DNA of 53,899 bases from the NCBI GenBank assembly GCA_029558835.1, contig JAKQDH010000014.1:1-53899 (forward strand). Reading direction: 5' to 3'. The notes beneath the pieces are model-generated. The model ran no database searches and was not told the origin of the DNA. It saw nothing but the letters and a program-made list of their open reading frames with translations. The translations under genes were made by a program, and so were the position numbers. Source of the DNA: Planctomycetota bacterium. Its GTDB lineage: Bacteria > Planctomycetota > Phycisphaerae > UBA1845. Position 1 is the stretch's first letter. Each line of letters begins with the position of its first letter. Below, piece after piece: positions 43,114-51,779 of this stretch.

Positions 43114-43557
43114 ATGTCTGACGCTGACACTGCGGAAAGTGCCGCAAGAGAACCGCGTCGCCAAGTGATACCGCTGGCGGCGGCCTGGGTAGCGGCGATT
43201 GCGCTGGCGGTGCTGGCTGGTACGCAACTGCTGCGGCCTGCGGGGACCGACCTGGGCGGGCTCGCGTTTGGGCAGGGGACGACCAGTGCGGGGGCGCGCG
43301 GGGTCTTCGCCTTCTCGGGACAGTTGAGCAAGAGCACGTACGGGGTGTACGTGGTGGACGTGGACGCGATGACGGTCTGGGTCTACGAGTACCAGCCGCA
43401 GAAAGGTTGCCTGCGGTTGGCGGCCGCGCGAAGTTGGCGGTATGATCGCTATCTGGAGAACTACAACCTTTGCGACATGCCGCCCGAGGCCGTCGAGCAG
43501 ATCGTCGAGGAGCAGCGCCAGTATAAACTGCAGCCGCCCCCGCCCGCGGAGCCGTAG
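43114..43557 (+). CDS. Small membrane-anchored protein of unknown function
   Basis: The 147-residue protein has one membrane helix near the N-terminus (PLAAAWVAAIALAVLAGTQLL). An outer domain with GVYVVDVDAMTVWVYEYQP, LAAARSWRYDRYLENYN and a Pro-rich C-terminus (PPPPAEP) follows. The soluble part looks like a small beta-sheet fold, repeated in planctomycete genomes to my impression; no named family is assigned. It is the first gene after the predicted promoter, and is followed after 43 bases by the HTH/membrane protein. Confidence 0.6.
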   Translation: MSDADTAESAAREPRRQVIPLAAAWVAAIALAVLAGTQLLRPAGTDLGGLAFGQGTTSAGARGVFAFSGQLSKSTYGVYVVDVDAMTVWVYEYQPQKGCLRLAAARSWRYDRYLENYNLCDMPPEAVEQIVEEQRQYKLQPPPPAEP

Positions 43558-43600
43558 TCGCCGCGGTTGGCCGGGGCACCCGCCGGGAGCACCGAACGTT

Positions 43601-44560
43601 ATGGCCAAGATGTTCTACAACGCCCGGGAGGCAGCGGCCCGCCTCAACATGAGCGACGACGAGCTCAAGGAGTTGGTTCGCGCCGGGAAACTGCGCGAGT
43701 TCCGGGACGGGACCGAGTTTACGTACAAGATTCAGGACATCGACAAGCTGGACGCGGCCGGGGTGAAGGGTCGGCGCAAGCCGACCGCAGCACCACCGCC
43801 CCCGGCCGAGGAGAGTAGCGACATCATCCTGGAGCCGGTGGACGAGGAGGAGCCCGAGAAGGGTGAATCCAGCGTCGAGTTGGCGCCGGCGGGCAGCGAT
43901 GTACTGAGCCTGGAAGAAGTAGACGCGGAAGGCACGGCGGCCGGCGTGAGCGTTACCGAGAAGGCCAAAGAGGGGTCGGTGGTCAGCTCGGTCGGAGTGA
44001 GCGTCTTTGACGACGACGAGCTTGACGAGATCGTGGACCCGCTGGCGCAGACGCAGGTCAGCGACGCGGGGGCGCTGGGCATCGAGGGGGTCGGCAGCGG
44101 CTCGGGGATTCTGGACCTGACGCGGGAAAGGGACGACACCTCGCTCGGCGCCGAGTTGCTCGACGAAATCTACACCGGCGACGAGGAGAGCGCCGGACCC
44201 GGGGCGGCGGAAGACACCCGCGCGGGTCTGGCGGCCGCCAAGGCCGAGGAGGAAGAGGGCGAGGAGGCCTTCGAGGCCGCCCCGGCGGCCGAGACCGGTC
44301 CCGTGGCGCGGGCGGCCGTGCGCCGCGTCGTGGTAGAGTACGGGCCTGATGCGGTATCCACCGCGCTGACCGCGCTGATGGTCGTCGGGGTAGTGGTCCT
44401 GCTGGTCGGCGGGTTGGGAGCGGCGGCGCTGGTGCAGGGCGTGCTGCCCGGGCTGCTGGGCGCGATTTACGACAGTCTGGCGTGGTACGGCGGGGGCGCG
44501 GTCCTGCTGGCCATCATCGCGGCGGCGGTGAGCTTCTTCGTGGCACGCCGGACCGGTTGA
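43601..44560 (+). CDS. HTH excisionase-like protein with acidic region and two membrane helices
   Basis: The 319-residue protein starts with a MerR/excisionase-type helix-turn-helix: NAREAAARLNMSDDELKELV and GKLREFRDGTEFTYKIQDID. A long acidic, low-complexity region follows (about 60-240), then two hydrophobic segments near the C-terminus (ALMVVGVVVLLVGGLGAAAL and AVLLAIIAAAVSFFV). DNA-binding and membrane segments in one chain suggest a membrane-tethered regulator. Alternatively, the HTH is used for protein contacts. ATG 43601 has GGGAG upstream. It is 43 bases behind the small membrane gene and ends about 225 bases before the OmpA-type lipoprotein. Confidence 0.6.
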   Translation: MAKMFYNAREAAARLNMSDDELKELVRAGKLREFRDGTEFTYKIQDIDKLDAAGVKGRRKPTAAPPPPAEESSDIILEPVDEEEPEKGESSVELAPAGSDVLSLEEVDAEGTAAGVSVTEKAKEGSVVSSVGVSVFDDDELDEIVDPLAQTQVSDAGALGIEGVGSGSGILDLTRERDDTSLGAELLDEIYTGDEESAGPGAAEDTRAGLAAAKAEEEEGEEAFEAAPAAETGPVARAAVRRVVVEYGPDAVSTALTALMVVGVVVLLVGGLGAAALVQGVLPGLLGAIYDSLAWYGGGAVLLAIIAAAVSFFVARRTG

Positions 44561-44786
44561 CAGTAAGTTGCAAGAAGCCGCGGCGGCGCCGGTGTACAAC
44601 GGGCGCCGGCGCGCTAGGATTGGGGAAGGACGCGGCCTTTCCGACGGAGCCGCGGTGACGCGGTTCGGCGCGGACCGTGACGATATTGACTCACGTGGCG
44701 ATAGTAGAGACCTGGCGCAGGTTGCCGGAGGCGCGGGGCACCGGCGGGTTGCGCGCGGTAGGGGCGTTCGAGCAAGGAGGTCTGTG

Positions 44787-45668
44787 ATGCGCGGCGGGCG
44801 AACGGTGTTGAAGATCATGGTGGGCGGCTGCATGTTGTTGATGGTCAGCGGCTGCGTGTCGCTGGGCAGGTACCGGGAGTTACAGGCGGCCAATCGGCTC
44901 GTGATTGCGGAGAAGGAGCAACTGGCGGCCGACCTCTACGACGCCCGGACGGTGGCGGATACTCTGCGGGCCAAGATCGAGGGGCAGACGGGTGAGCTGA
45001 TGTCCAAGGAGGAACTGCTCGCCAGTCTGCGTCGGGAGTTGGGACTACTGGGCGACAGCCTGAACCGGGCGGCGGCCGAGCACGCCATGTTAGCCGGTCG
45101 CCCGGGGCTGGACGATCTGACCATCGTGGGGGCGAAGCTGCCCGAGCCGTTGGACACGGCCCTGAAGCAGTTCGCCGCCCAGCATCCGACGGAGGTCATC
45201 TACGACGCGGCCAGCGGTTCCGTGAAATGGAAAGGGGACGTGCTTTTCGCCCTCGGCAGTGACGTGGTAAAGGACACGGCCAAGGGTGGGCTGGTGCAAT
45301 TCGCGGGAATCCTGAAGTCAGCGGCGGCCGAGGGCTTCGAGGTCGTTATCGTCGGGCACACGGACAACGTGCGCATCGCCAAGCCCGACACCCGGGCGAG
45401 ACACCCCAGCAACTGGCACCTTTCGGCGCACCGGGCGATCTCGGTGTCGGAGATTCTGCTGGGTGCCGGGTGCAATGCGGACCGCGTGGGCGTCATGGGC
45501 TGCGGCGAGTACCGGCCGGTGGCGGATAATGCCAGCGAGGACGGCAAGAGCCGCAATCGTCGCGTCGAGATTTACCTGGTTCCGCGTGGGGCGATCGTCC
45601 CCGCCCGGCATGCCGGCATCTGGCAGGTCGAGGGCACAGCGCTGGCGTTTGCGCGCGTGGCACCGTAA
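44787..45668 (+). CDS. OmpA-family lipoprotein
   Basis: The 293-residue protein has a lipobox (LLMVSGC), a coiled-coil region of about 60 residues (LQAANRLVIAEKEQLAADLY) and a C-terminal OmpA domain (about 145-275). That domain has VKWKGDVLFALGSDVVKD, IVGHTDNVRI and the closing NRRVEIYLVP, all typical of the peptidoglycan-binding fold. Such proteins tie the outer membrane to the cell wall. ATG 44787 has AGGAGG 7 bases upstream, a strong ribosome-binding site. A similar lipoprotein design is used by Pal; the coiled coil makes a MotB- or TolR-like role less likely. Confidence 0.85.
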   Translation: MRGGRTVLKIMVGGCMLLMVSGCVSLGRYRELQAANRLVIAEKEQLAADLYDARTVADTLRAKIEGQTGELMSKEELLASLRRELGLLGDSLNRAAAEHAMLAGRPGLDDLTIVGAKLPEPLDTALKQFAAQHPTEVIYDAASGSVKWKGDVLFALGSDVVKDTAKGGLVQFAGILKSAAAEGFEVVIVGHTDNVRIAKPDTRARHPSNWHLSAHRAISVSEILLGAGCNADRVGVMGCGEYRPVADNASEDGKSRNRRVEIYLVPRGAIVPARHAGIWQVEGTALAFARVAP

Positions 45669-46266
45669 CCGCCGCTGCGTGCACGCTACCGCGCAATCAC
45701 GGGCGGGAATCAACAAGCCGCGGGCCCGGCTTCGCCGTCGAACGTCGGCGCGCAGGGTCGGCGGCTTGTGTGCAAGAGGAGGCCGAGGTCACGGTCCGGC
45801 AGGATGGACACGGTGGTGTGAACGTCCTGGCAGGGTTCGTCCGCCCTCCGGGCGAAGAGAAATAGAAAGGGGAGTGGTCAGCACCCAGGGCCTGGAAGGC
45901 CCTGGCAACGGTCGTCCGCCCTCCGGGCGGTAGGAGAGCCTCGGCCCCAGGGCGGGAGAGGACCCCCGCGCCAGGTGGACGAGGACCCCCGCGCCAGGTG
46001 GACGAGGACCTTCGCGCCAGGCGGACGAGGACCCTCGCTCGGTGGAAGAGGATTCTCAATCCGGGAGGGGTGGACCGTTTGCTCTTCGCCCGGAGGGCGC
46101 GCGATAGTTGCCAGGGACTTCGAGTCCCTGGCTGGGCAGCCCCACTTTTCTCGTTCGCTTGCGCCAGGAGGGCGGACGAGGACCGTCCAGGGCGTCATCG
46201 GGGCACGGCGCGCGGGCCCAACGCCGATTCACAGACGTACGCCCGCGTGCCTGCCACGCGGTGGGG
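45669..46266. repeat. Intergenic region with tandem and dispersed repeats
   Basis: No gene is supported. The segment 45830-45935 is a copy of the family at 30316-30410. A 23-bp tandem array occupies 45958-46049. The stretch 46080-46190 again includes CGCCCGGAGGGCG and CCAGGGACTTCGAGTCCCTGG, a hairpin. Frames through the area are Arg/Pro-rich, as expected from GC repeat sequence. Confidence 0.6.
45958..46049 (+). repeat. Tandem array of four 23-bp units
   Basis: The unit is GAGGACCCCCGCGCCAGGTG plus GAC. Units 1 and 2 are identical; unit 3 has three changes (TTC and GCG); unit 4 diverges in the second half. It lies in the gap between the OmpA-type lipoprotein and mqnE. Confidence 0.8.
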
Positions 46267-47688
46267 ATGTTCATGGGACCGGCGCAGACGGAAGAACTGG
46301 CGGACTTGCGGGAGCGCGTCGAGGCGGAGACGCCGCTGGACGCGGAGACTGGTCTGCGCATGGCGACGACCCTGGACATCCACACGGCCGGCGAGCTGGC
46401 CAATGCCGTGCGGGAGCGCTGGCACGGGCGTAACGCGTACTACAACATCAACCTGCACATCAACTACACCAACTACTGCATGCTGCGCTGCAAGTTCTGC
46501 TCGTTCTACCGGGCGTATCCCAAGACGCACCCCCTCGCGCTGCCCTCTCCCCCGGAGAGGGAGTGGGAGTGGGAAGCCGCCGCCGAGCCCGCGGGCGGCG
46601 CGCCCGGCTTGCAGGAGATGGAAGGTCCCGCCGCCCGGCCCGCGGACGGTTATGAGTTGACTGTCGCCGAGATCGTCGCACGGGCGAAGGCGGCCTACGC
46701 CCGCGGCGCGACCGAAGTGCACATCGTCGGCGGGCTGCATCCGAAGCTGCCGTTCTCGTATTACACGGAGATGGTCGCGGACATCCGGGCGGCCTGCCCC
46801 CATCTGCACGTCAAGGCGTTCACCGCCATCGAGATCATCCACTTCACCCGGATTGCCCGGCCACGGTTGTCGATTGCCGACGTGTTGCGTGAACTGCGCT
46901 CGGCCGGGCTGGATTCGCTGCCGGGCGGCGGGGCGGAGATTTTCGACGAGCGCGTGCACGAGGAGGCGTTTCAGCAGAAAATGGGAGCGGACGAGTGGTT
47001 CGACGTGCACCGCGTCGCGCACGAGATGGGCATCTTCACGAATGCGACCATGTTGTACGGACACGTGGAAACCCCGGCCGAGCGGGTGCGGCATCTGCTG
47101 CGCCTGCGGGAGCACCAGGAGCGCAGCTTGCGGGAGTGCCCGGCCCATTTCAACTGCGTCGTACCGCTCTCGTTCATCCCGGCGGGCAGCGCGCTGGCGC
47201 ACCTGCCGGGCCCCAGCGGGCTCGATGACCTGCGCACGATCGCCCTCACGCGCCTGCTCTGCGACAACGTGCCGCACGTCAAGGCATTCTGGCCGATGCT
47301 GTCGCCGAAAATCGCCCAGCTTGCCCTTTGCTGGGGTGCAGACGACCTGGACGGCACCGTGGTTCACTACGACATCACCCACCGGGAAGCGCGCGCGTGT
47401 GCCGACGGGCACGGCGGCGACGCCGCGTGCGGGCAGGGGGCAGAGTCCGCAGAGGGTGCAGCCGGGGACGGTTCGGCCTCGGCAGAGGAGCTTCGCTCCG
47501 GAAGGCGCGCCGGCGGCTTCTCGCGCCAGGAACTGACGGTGGAGGAGCTGTCCCGGCTGATCGTCGAGGCCGGCTGCACCCCCGTCGAGCGCGACAGCCT
47601 GTACCGCCGGGTGCACAGGGACGAAGACGCGTGGTGCATCGAGGGGGAAGCCTGGTCCGTCGGGTTTGACGGCGGGGCGTTCCAGTAG
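46267..47688 (+). CDS. mqnE: Aminofutalosine synthase (radical SAM)
   Basis: MqnE uses SAM to join an aminocarbonyl unit with chorismate-derived precursor in the futalosine route to menaquinone. The 473-residue protein has NYTNYCMLRCKFCSFYR (CxxxCxxC at residues 71-78), GATEVHIVGGLHPKLPF, GLDSLPGGGAEIF and NATMLYGH, typical of MqnE. It is about 90 residues longer than usual. Insertion 1 (about 86-127) starts with ALPSPPEREWEWE and is the translation of a CCCTCTCCC-GGAGAGGG palindromic repeat. Insertion 2 (about 378-415) is Ala/Gly-rich low-complexity. Both lie in likely surface loops. ATG 46267 or 46273 can serve as start. Confidence 0.88.
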   Translation: MFMGPAQTEELADLRERVEAETPLDAETGLRMATTLDIHTAGELANAVRERWHGRNAYYNINLHINYTNYCMLRCKFCSFYRAYPKTHPLALPSPPEREWEWEAAAEPAGGAPGLQEMEGPAARPADGYELTVAEIVARAKAAYARGATEVHIVGGLHPKLPFSYYTEMVADIRAACPHLHVKAFTAIEIIHFTRIARPRLSIADVLRELRSAGLDSLPGGGAEIFDERVHEEAFQQKMGADEWFDVHRVAHEMGIFTNATMLYGHVETPAERVRHLLRLREHQERSLRECPAHFNCVVPLSFIPAGSALAHLPGPSGLDDLRTIALTRLLCDNVPHVKAFWPMLSPKIAQLALCWGADDLDGTVVHYDITHREARACADGHGGDAACGQGAESAEGAAGDGSASAEELRSGRRAGGFSRQELTVEELSRLIVEAGCTPVERDSLYRRVHRDEDAWCIEGEAWSVGFDGGAFQ

Positions 47689-47773
47689 ACAATACGGCGT
47701 CCGGACGGGTGTCCGCGAGCCAGTTCCGAAGGCGCGAACCCTTGCTCGTAGACGCCCCCCGTGGAGCACCGAC

Positions 47774-49087
47774 GTGCGGATGGGTTCGGTGGAAAGCCCG
47801 AGATTGATTGCGCGCATCGAAGCCCTGAATTACAGGTGTCTGCGCCGCGTCGCGCAGGACCTCACCCCTTTCCAGATCCTGGTAGGACCCAACGCCAGCG
47901 GGAAGTCCACGTTTCTGGACGTGGCGGGGCTGATCGGTGACGTTTTGCGCGATGGCGTTGGGAGTGCCGTCCACGCGCGCTCGTCGTTCTTCAAGGCGCT
48001 CACCTGGCTCCGTGCCCAGGATTCCTTTGAAGTAGCCGTTGAACTGTACATTCCACCAGATCGCCGGGAGCGCGTGGAGCAGGGAAGGTACGAGCGAGCG
48101 CGTTACGAGTTGGCCGTCGGGTTGGTTCCGCTGGGGCGTCTGGGAAGGCGCCTGCGCTTCCTGAAGATCCTGGGAGAGACGCTCTGGCTATGCACAGAGC
48201 CGGGCGGCTCAAAGCAAGCACCTCACCGCGGTTCTCGCCAGCGCTCGTCTTGCACGCGAGTTCGGGGGGTTGCGGGCAACACGCGGAAGCGTTTGCGCTC
48301 CGGGTGGCAACAAGTGATTGCCAGAGAGCACCCCTCGGGCGATTACCGCTTCTGGGGCGAGACCACTGACTGGAGCGAGGTGTTTCATTTCGGCTCGGGG
48401 AAGGCGGGACTGGCGAATCTCCCCGAAGACGAGGAGCGTTTTCCCATCTCGGTCTGGGCCAAACGTCTGCTCATGGAGGGGGTCCAGCGCGTAGCACTCA
48501 ACGTTGAGGCCATCCGGCGCCCTGCCCCGCCGGGGAGTTCTGCGTTGTTCCAGTCCGATGGTTCCAACCTGCCGTGGGTGGTTTGGGAGCTGCAACGCCG
48601 GTCGCCTGGGCGTTTCCAGGAATGGGTGGCCCACGTGCGTAGTGCGCTGCCGGATATCACTGACATCGGGACGATCCTGCGCAAAGAGGATGAACATCGG
48701 TACCTCCAGATCGAGTACGCCAGCGGGTTGAAGGCGCCATCCTGGGTGGTGTCAGATGGCACGCTTCGTCTGCTCGCCTTGACGGCACTCGCTTACGTAG
48801 CGGGTGAAGGAGGGGTGTACCTGATCGAGGAACCAGAGAACGGAATTCACCCGCGTGCCGTGGAGAGTGTTTTTCAGTCGCTCTCGTCGGCTTACGACAG
48901 TCAGATCCTGTGCGCGACGCACTCGCCGATCATGTTATCGCTTGCCGAGCCCGGGCATCTGCTGTGCTTCACCCGGAATTCCAAGGGCGCCACTGACATC
49001 TGCCGGGGTGACGAGCATCCGGTGCTGCGGAACTGGCAACGGGAAGCGGACCTCGGAACCCTATTCGCCGCCGGGGTGCTGGGATGA
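47774..49087 (+). CDS. AAA-family ATPase of a two-gene module
   Basis: The 437-residue protein has Walker A VGPNASGKST near the N-terminus (about 38-46), then a long middle region. The signature-like WVVSDGTLRLLAL, Walker B VYLIEEPENGIHP and the H-switch ATHSPIML come near the end, as in OLD/RecF-type SMC-like ATPases. GTG 47774 has GGAG 7 bases upstream; ATG 47780 is the alternative. Its stop overlaps the start of the next gene (ATGA at 49084), so the two are translated together. The pairing of such an ATPase with a small second protein is typical of phage-defence modules. The middle region, including SKQAPHRGSRQRSS near 150, is poorly conserved in appearance. Confidence 0.75.
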   Translation: MRMGSVESPRLIARIEALNYRCLRRVAQDLTPFQILVGPNASGKSTFLDVAGLIGDVLRDGVGSAVHARSSFFKALTWLRAQDSFEVAVELYIPPDRRERVEQGRYERARYELAVGLVPLGRLGRRLRFLKILGETLWLCTEPGGSKQAPHRGSRQRSSCTRVRGVAGNTRKRLRSGWQQVIAREHPSGDYRFWGETTDWSEVFHFGSGKAGLANLPEDEERFPISVWAKRLLMEGVQRVALNVEAIRRPAPPGSSALFQSDGSNLPWVVWELQRRSPGRFQEWVAHVRSALPDITDIGTILRKEDEHRYLQIEYASGLKAPSWVVSDGTLRLLALTALAYVAGEGGVYLIEEPENGIHPRAVESVFQSLSSAYDSQILCATHSPIMLSLAEPGHLLCFTRNSKGATDICRGDEHPVLRNWQREADLGTLFAAGVLG

Positions 49088-49743
49088 AGGCGGCCGCACC
49101 GGACCTTGATCTCGTTGTGCTGGCCGCAGACCACGACATGTCACGCACACTGGAAGAGCTGCTGCGTTCACGGTGGCGCAGTCTGCACATCCGTCCGCCG
49201 CGTTTCATCGTCCTCGTGCATCCCGAGCACGACCCCGGCTGCTTCCGTCATGCGCCACAGGTCCTCAGGCTGTATCTTGGCCGCGCCCGGCATGCCCTGG
49301 TTCTCTTTGATCATGACGGTTGCGGGCAGGAAGACCGTTCCGCTGCTGAATTGGAAGCCGATGTGCGCCGACGACTGCAACGGGGTGGATGGGGTGACCG
49401 AGCCGCAGCCATTGTCATCGTTCCTGAGCTTGAGAACTGGGTGTGGAGCGATTCCCCGCAGGTTGCCCGCGCTCTGGGTTGGGAGAACCACGCGCCCGCC
49501 CTGAGGTCCTGGTTACAGGAAGGGGGCCTTTGGCCCACCGGAGCGTTGAAACCTGCGGCTCCCAAGGACGCCATGGAGCGAGCACTGCGGGAAGTCAAGA
49601 AACGCTGGTCTTCTGCCCTCTTTGCCCAACTTGCGCAAACCGTGGCTCTGGGACGCTGCACAGACCCGGCATTCGCGCGGCTCAAGCAGATTCTGTCGGG
49701 CTGGTTCGGGACGCCGGCTTCGCAACGGCGCCCGCGCCCATGA
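49084..49743 (+). CDS. Candidate TOPRIM-like effector of the ATPase module
   Basis: The 219-residue protein shows an acidic pattern compatible with a TOPRIM-like or DUF4276-type nuclease fold: VVLAADHDMSRTLEELL, FIVLVHPEHDPG, ALVLFDHDGCGQED and IVIVPELENWVW. The C-terminal part (KDAMERALREVKKRW and CTDPAFARLKQIL) is helical. I recall relatives annotated as MAD4, a component of the methylation-associated defence system MADS, but cannot check this. It is translationally coupled to the ATPase through ATGA. A nuclease or sensor role is inference. Confidence 0.65.
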   Translation: MKAAAPDLDLVVLAADHDMSRTLEELLRSRWRSLHIRPPRFIVLVHPEHDPGCFRHAPQVLRLYLGRARHALVLFDHDGCGQEDRSAAELEADVRRRLQRGGWGDRAAAIVIVPELENWVWSDSPQVARALGWENHAPALRSWLQEGGLWPTGALKPAAPKDAMERALREVKKRWSSALFAQLAQTVALGRCTDPAFARLKQILSGWFGTPASQRRPRP

Positions 49744-49765
49744 GACATGCCCCCGAATCATCCGA

Positions 49766-49794
49766 ACCGCCGCCTGTCGTCTGACAGCGGTGGT
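49766..49794. terminator. Possible terminator hairpin between convergent genes
   Basis: ACCGCCGCCTGTC pairs with GACAGCGGTGGT around a GTCT loop, with one mismatch and a bulge. It lies between the stop of the ATPase partner (49743) and the stop of the methyltransferase (49801, minus strand). No T-tract is seen. Confidence 0.4.
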
Positions 49795-49800
49795 CTACTA

Positions 49801-50772
49801 TCACGTGCGGTTCAGGATGTACTGCATTTCCGCCGGCTCGGCCTTGCCGGGCAGCAGGTCGAGTTGCGGATCGCAGAGCGGCTCCAGCAGTTCATACAGC
49901 AGGTCAACCCAGTCGCGCTTGATGGCGGCGCGGGTGTCGGGCGTCAGGGCGTTGGCCATGCGGATCAGCAGCGGAGCCAGTGGACGGAGGCCGACGTCCC
50001 AGAGATGAGCGTGGGTGCGCGTGACAAAGGGCGTAGACGAGGCGATCGACAGACCCGCGGCCGCGAAACGCCGTTCCCAGGTGGCGCGGTCGGTCAGCGT
50101 CGGCCAGGTAGCCAGCCGCCCGCGGCCGATCAGGTCCAGGAAGCGACGACCCAGGGCGGCTTCGTGGCGATCCAAGGTATACTGCCGCATGCTGTCCAGC
50201 TTGACCTGGAGAATCACCCGCCCCTCGGGCTGCACCACGCGGGCCAGCTCGCGCAGGAAACCGTCGATATGGGTCACCCAATACGCGGCATTACAGTAGA
50301 CGGTTCGATACGCGGCGTCCGGCAGCGGCAGCGGCGCGTTGGCATCGTGCTCGACGAGGCGCTTGTAGAGATTGACGCACCGCGCCTTGTTGAGCAGGGC
50401 GGGCTTCAGGTCCGTCCCCACGTCGATGGTTACGCCGGCCGGGCGGAGAATCGTCGGCACGTACCCCTCATCACAGTAATCGAATACGTCGGCGTGCTCG
50501 TCCCGCACGCGGTCGAGCCGATTCACGCAGAGGAAGACATCGAACGTCGGGTCAAACACCCCGCCGTGATGCAGGAAGCTGAACACGCCGTCGCCGCAGC
50601 AGACATCGAGGCTGGGGTTCTCCCACCCCGCGGCCGCCAGCGCGTCACTACGCAGCGCCATCCACAAGGCGTTCTCCGGACGCAACCAGTAGGCGTCGAG
50701 GTAACCGCGCAGGCGCGCGTGTCGTAAGACGGGCGAAACCGGCGGGGTGGTTGCGACTACGGCACTGGACAT
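49801..50772 (-). CDS. Class I SAM-dependent methyltransferase
   Basis: The 323-residue protein has a motif I-like SLDVCCGDGVFSF, an acidic end of the second strand (TIDVGTDLKPALL), and RTVYCNAAYWV...GFLRELARVVQPEGRVILQ, typical of class I methyltransferases acting on small molecules or glycans. The substrate is unknown. ATG 50772 lies inside the 3' end of the polysaccharide deacetylase gene (overlap of 16 bases), so the two are coupled and may both modify a surface glycan, by inference. Family length is normal; the C-terminal domain is specific. Confidence 0.8.
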   Translation of the reverse strand: MSSAVVATTPPVSPVLRHARLRGYLDAYWLRPENALWMALRSDALAAAGWENPSLDVCCGDGVFSFLHHGGVFDPTFDVFLCVNRLDRVRDEHADVFDYCDEGYVPTILRPAGVTIDVGTDLKPALLNKARCVNLYKRLVEHDANAPLPLPDAAYRTVYCNAAYWVTHIDGFLRELARVVQPEGRVILQVKLDSMRQYTLDRHEAALGRRFLDLIGRGRLATWPTLTDRATWERRFAAAGLSIASSTPFVTRTHAHLWDVGLRPLAPLLIRMANALTPDTRAAIKRDWVDLLYELLEPLCDPQLDLLPGKAEPAEMQYILNRT

Positions 50773-51779
50773 GACGCCGGCTCCGCGGCCAGTTCGGCCT
50801 CGACGTAGATCGTATCCGTGCGGGGCAGGGCGAAGCTGCGGCAGCCGGGCTCCACCCAGCGTCGCTCCGTGGTGAAGGCGTGGACGAAGCCGGCCGTGGC
50901 GACCGCCTCGGCCGCGTCGCTGCTGTAGCCGCCGTAAGGGTAGCTGAAGGGGCGCAAGTCCGGGCCCACGATCTCGTTCAGTACATGGGCCACGTGCTGG
51001 GCGTCGCCCCGCGCGGCTCCGGCGCTGAGGCGGAAGTACGGTTCGTGGCTGTGGCCGTGCCCGCCGATCGTATGGCCCTGAGCTTGCAGGCTGCACACGT
51101 CTTCGCGTTGCAGGTACCACTCCTGGGCCCAGCGGCGGGCGGAGCCGATGTGCTCCGTGAACAGGGCCTCGACGGCCGTGCGCCGCACGGCCGCGGGTAG
51201 CGTCATCGCCAGGAAGTACTTGAGCTTCGCCCGCGAGATCGCCTCATAGTGGTAGAGCCTCCGGGCTGCCTCGTCGTCCACTTCGGCCAGCCAGTCCTTC
51301 TGCTCCACCTCCCGATTGAGGTAGTCGAGCAAGTGCGCTTGCAGCTCCTGCTCGCCGAGCAGCGACAGCAACAGGTGAATGGCGTGGGCCGACAGCAGGG
51401 TCCCTTCAGTGAGTACCGCACCAGGCACGAAAAACACCCCGCGCAGCCCCCGCCGGTGCAGGATGGGGGCCACGACGCGGGCATGGTCCGCCAGCCCGTC
51501 GTCGAAGGTCAGCAGGAAGGAGCGTTGCGGCAGGGCGGCCTCACCTTGCGTCCAGGCGTAGAGGCTTCGCCAACTGACCGGCTCCAGGGCGGTGCAAAGC
51601 TGGTCGAGCTGCTGCTCGAACTCGCGCACGCTGAGGCCCACCACGCCCTCGGCCCGCAGCGGCTGCGGCTCGCTGTCGTCGTGGACGTAGTGATACATGA
51701 CGACCAGGCAGCGGGGCCCCTCGGCGGCCGGCTCGGTCGGCGGCGGTGCAGCGGGTTCATCGAAAAGGTAGCCGTCCAT
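50757..51779 (-). CDS. Polysaccharide deacetylase (CE4, NodB-like)
   Basis: The 340-residue protein has LVVMYHYVHDD, LLTFDDGLADHARV (catalytic Asp-Asp), GVFFVPG and GHTIGGHGHSHE (metal His pair), then FSYPYGGYS. CE4 enzymes remove N- or O-acetyl groups from polysaccharides such as peptidoglycan or exopolysaccharide. The ATG at 51777-51779 (MDGYLFDEP) has no clear ribosome-binding site; an in-frame ATG upstream at MPPLGHPIRN is an alternative. It overlaps the methyltransferase by 16 bases. Confidence 0.85.
   Translation of the reverse strand: MDGYLFDEPAAPPPTEPAAEGPRCLVVMYHYVHDDSEPQPLRAEGVVGLSVREFEQQLDQLCTALEPVSWRSLYAWTQGEAALPQRSFLLTFDDGLADHARVVAPILHRRGLRGVFFVPGAVLTEGTLLSAHAIHLLLSLLGEQELQAHLLDYLNREVEQKDWLAEVDDEAARRLYHYEAISRAKLKYFLAMTLPAAVRRTAVEALFTEHIGSARRWAQEWYLQREDVCSLQAQGHTIGGHGHSHEPYFRLSAGAARGDAQHVAHVLNEIVGPDLRPFSYPYGGYSSDAAEAVATAGFVHAFTTERRWVEPGCRSFALPRTDTIYVEAELAAEPASCPVP

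Noticed and set aside
45958..46049. CRISPR-like array
   Set aside because: The 23-bp units are directly adjacent without spacers and no cas genes are present. It is a plain tandem repeat.
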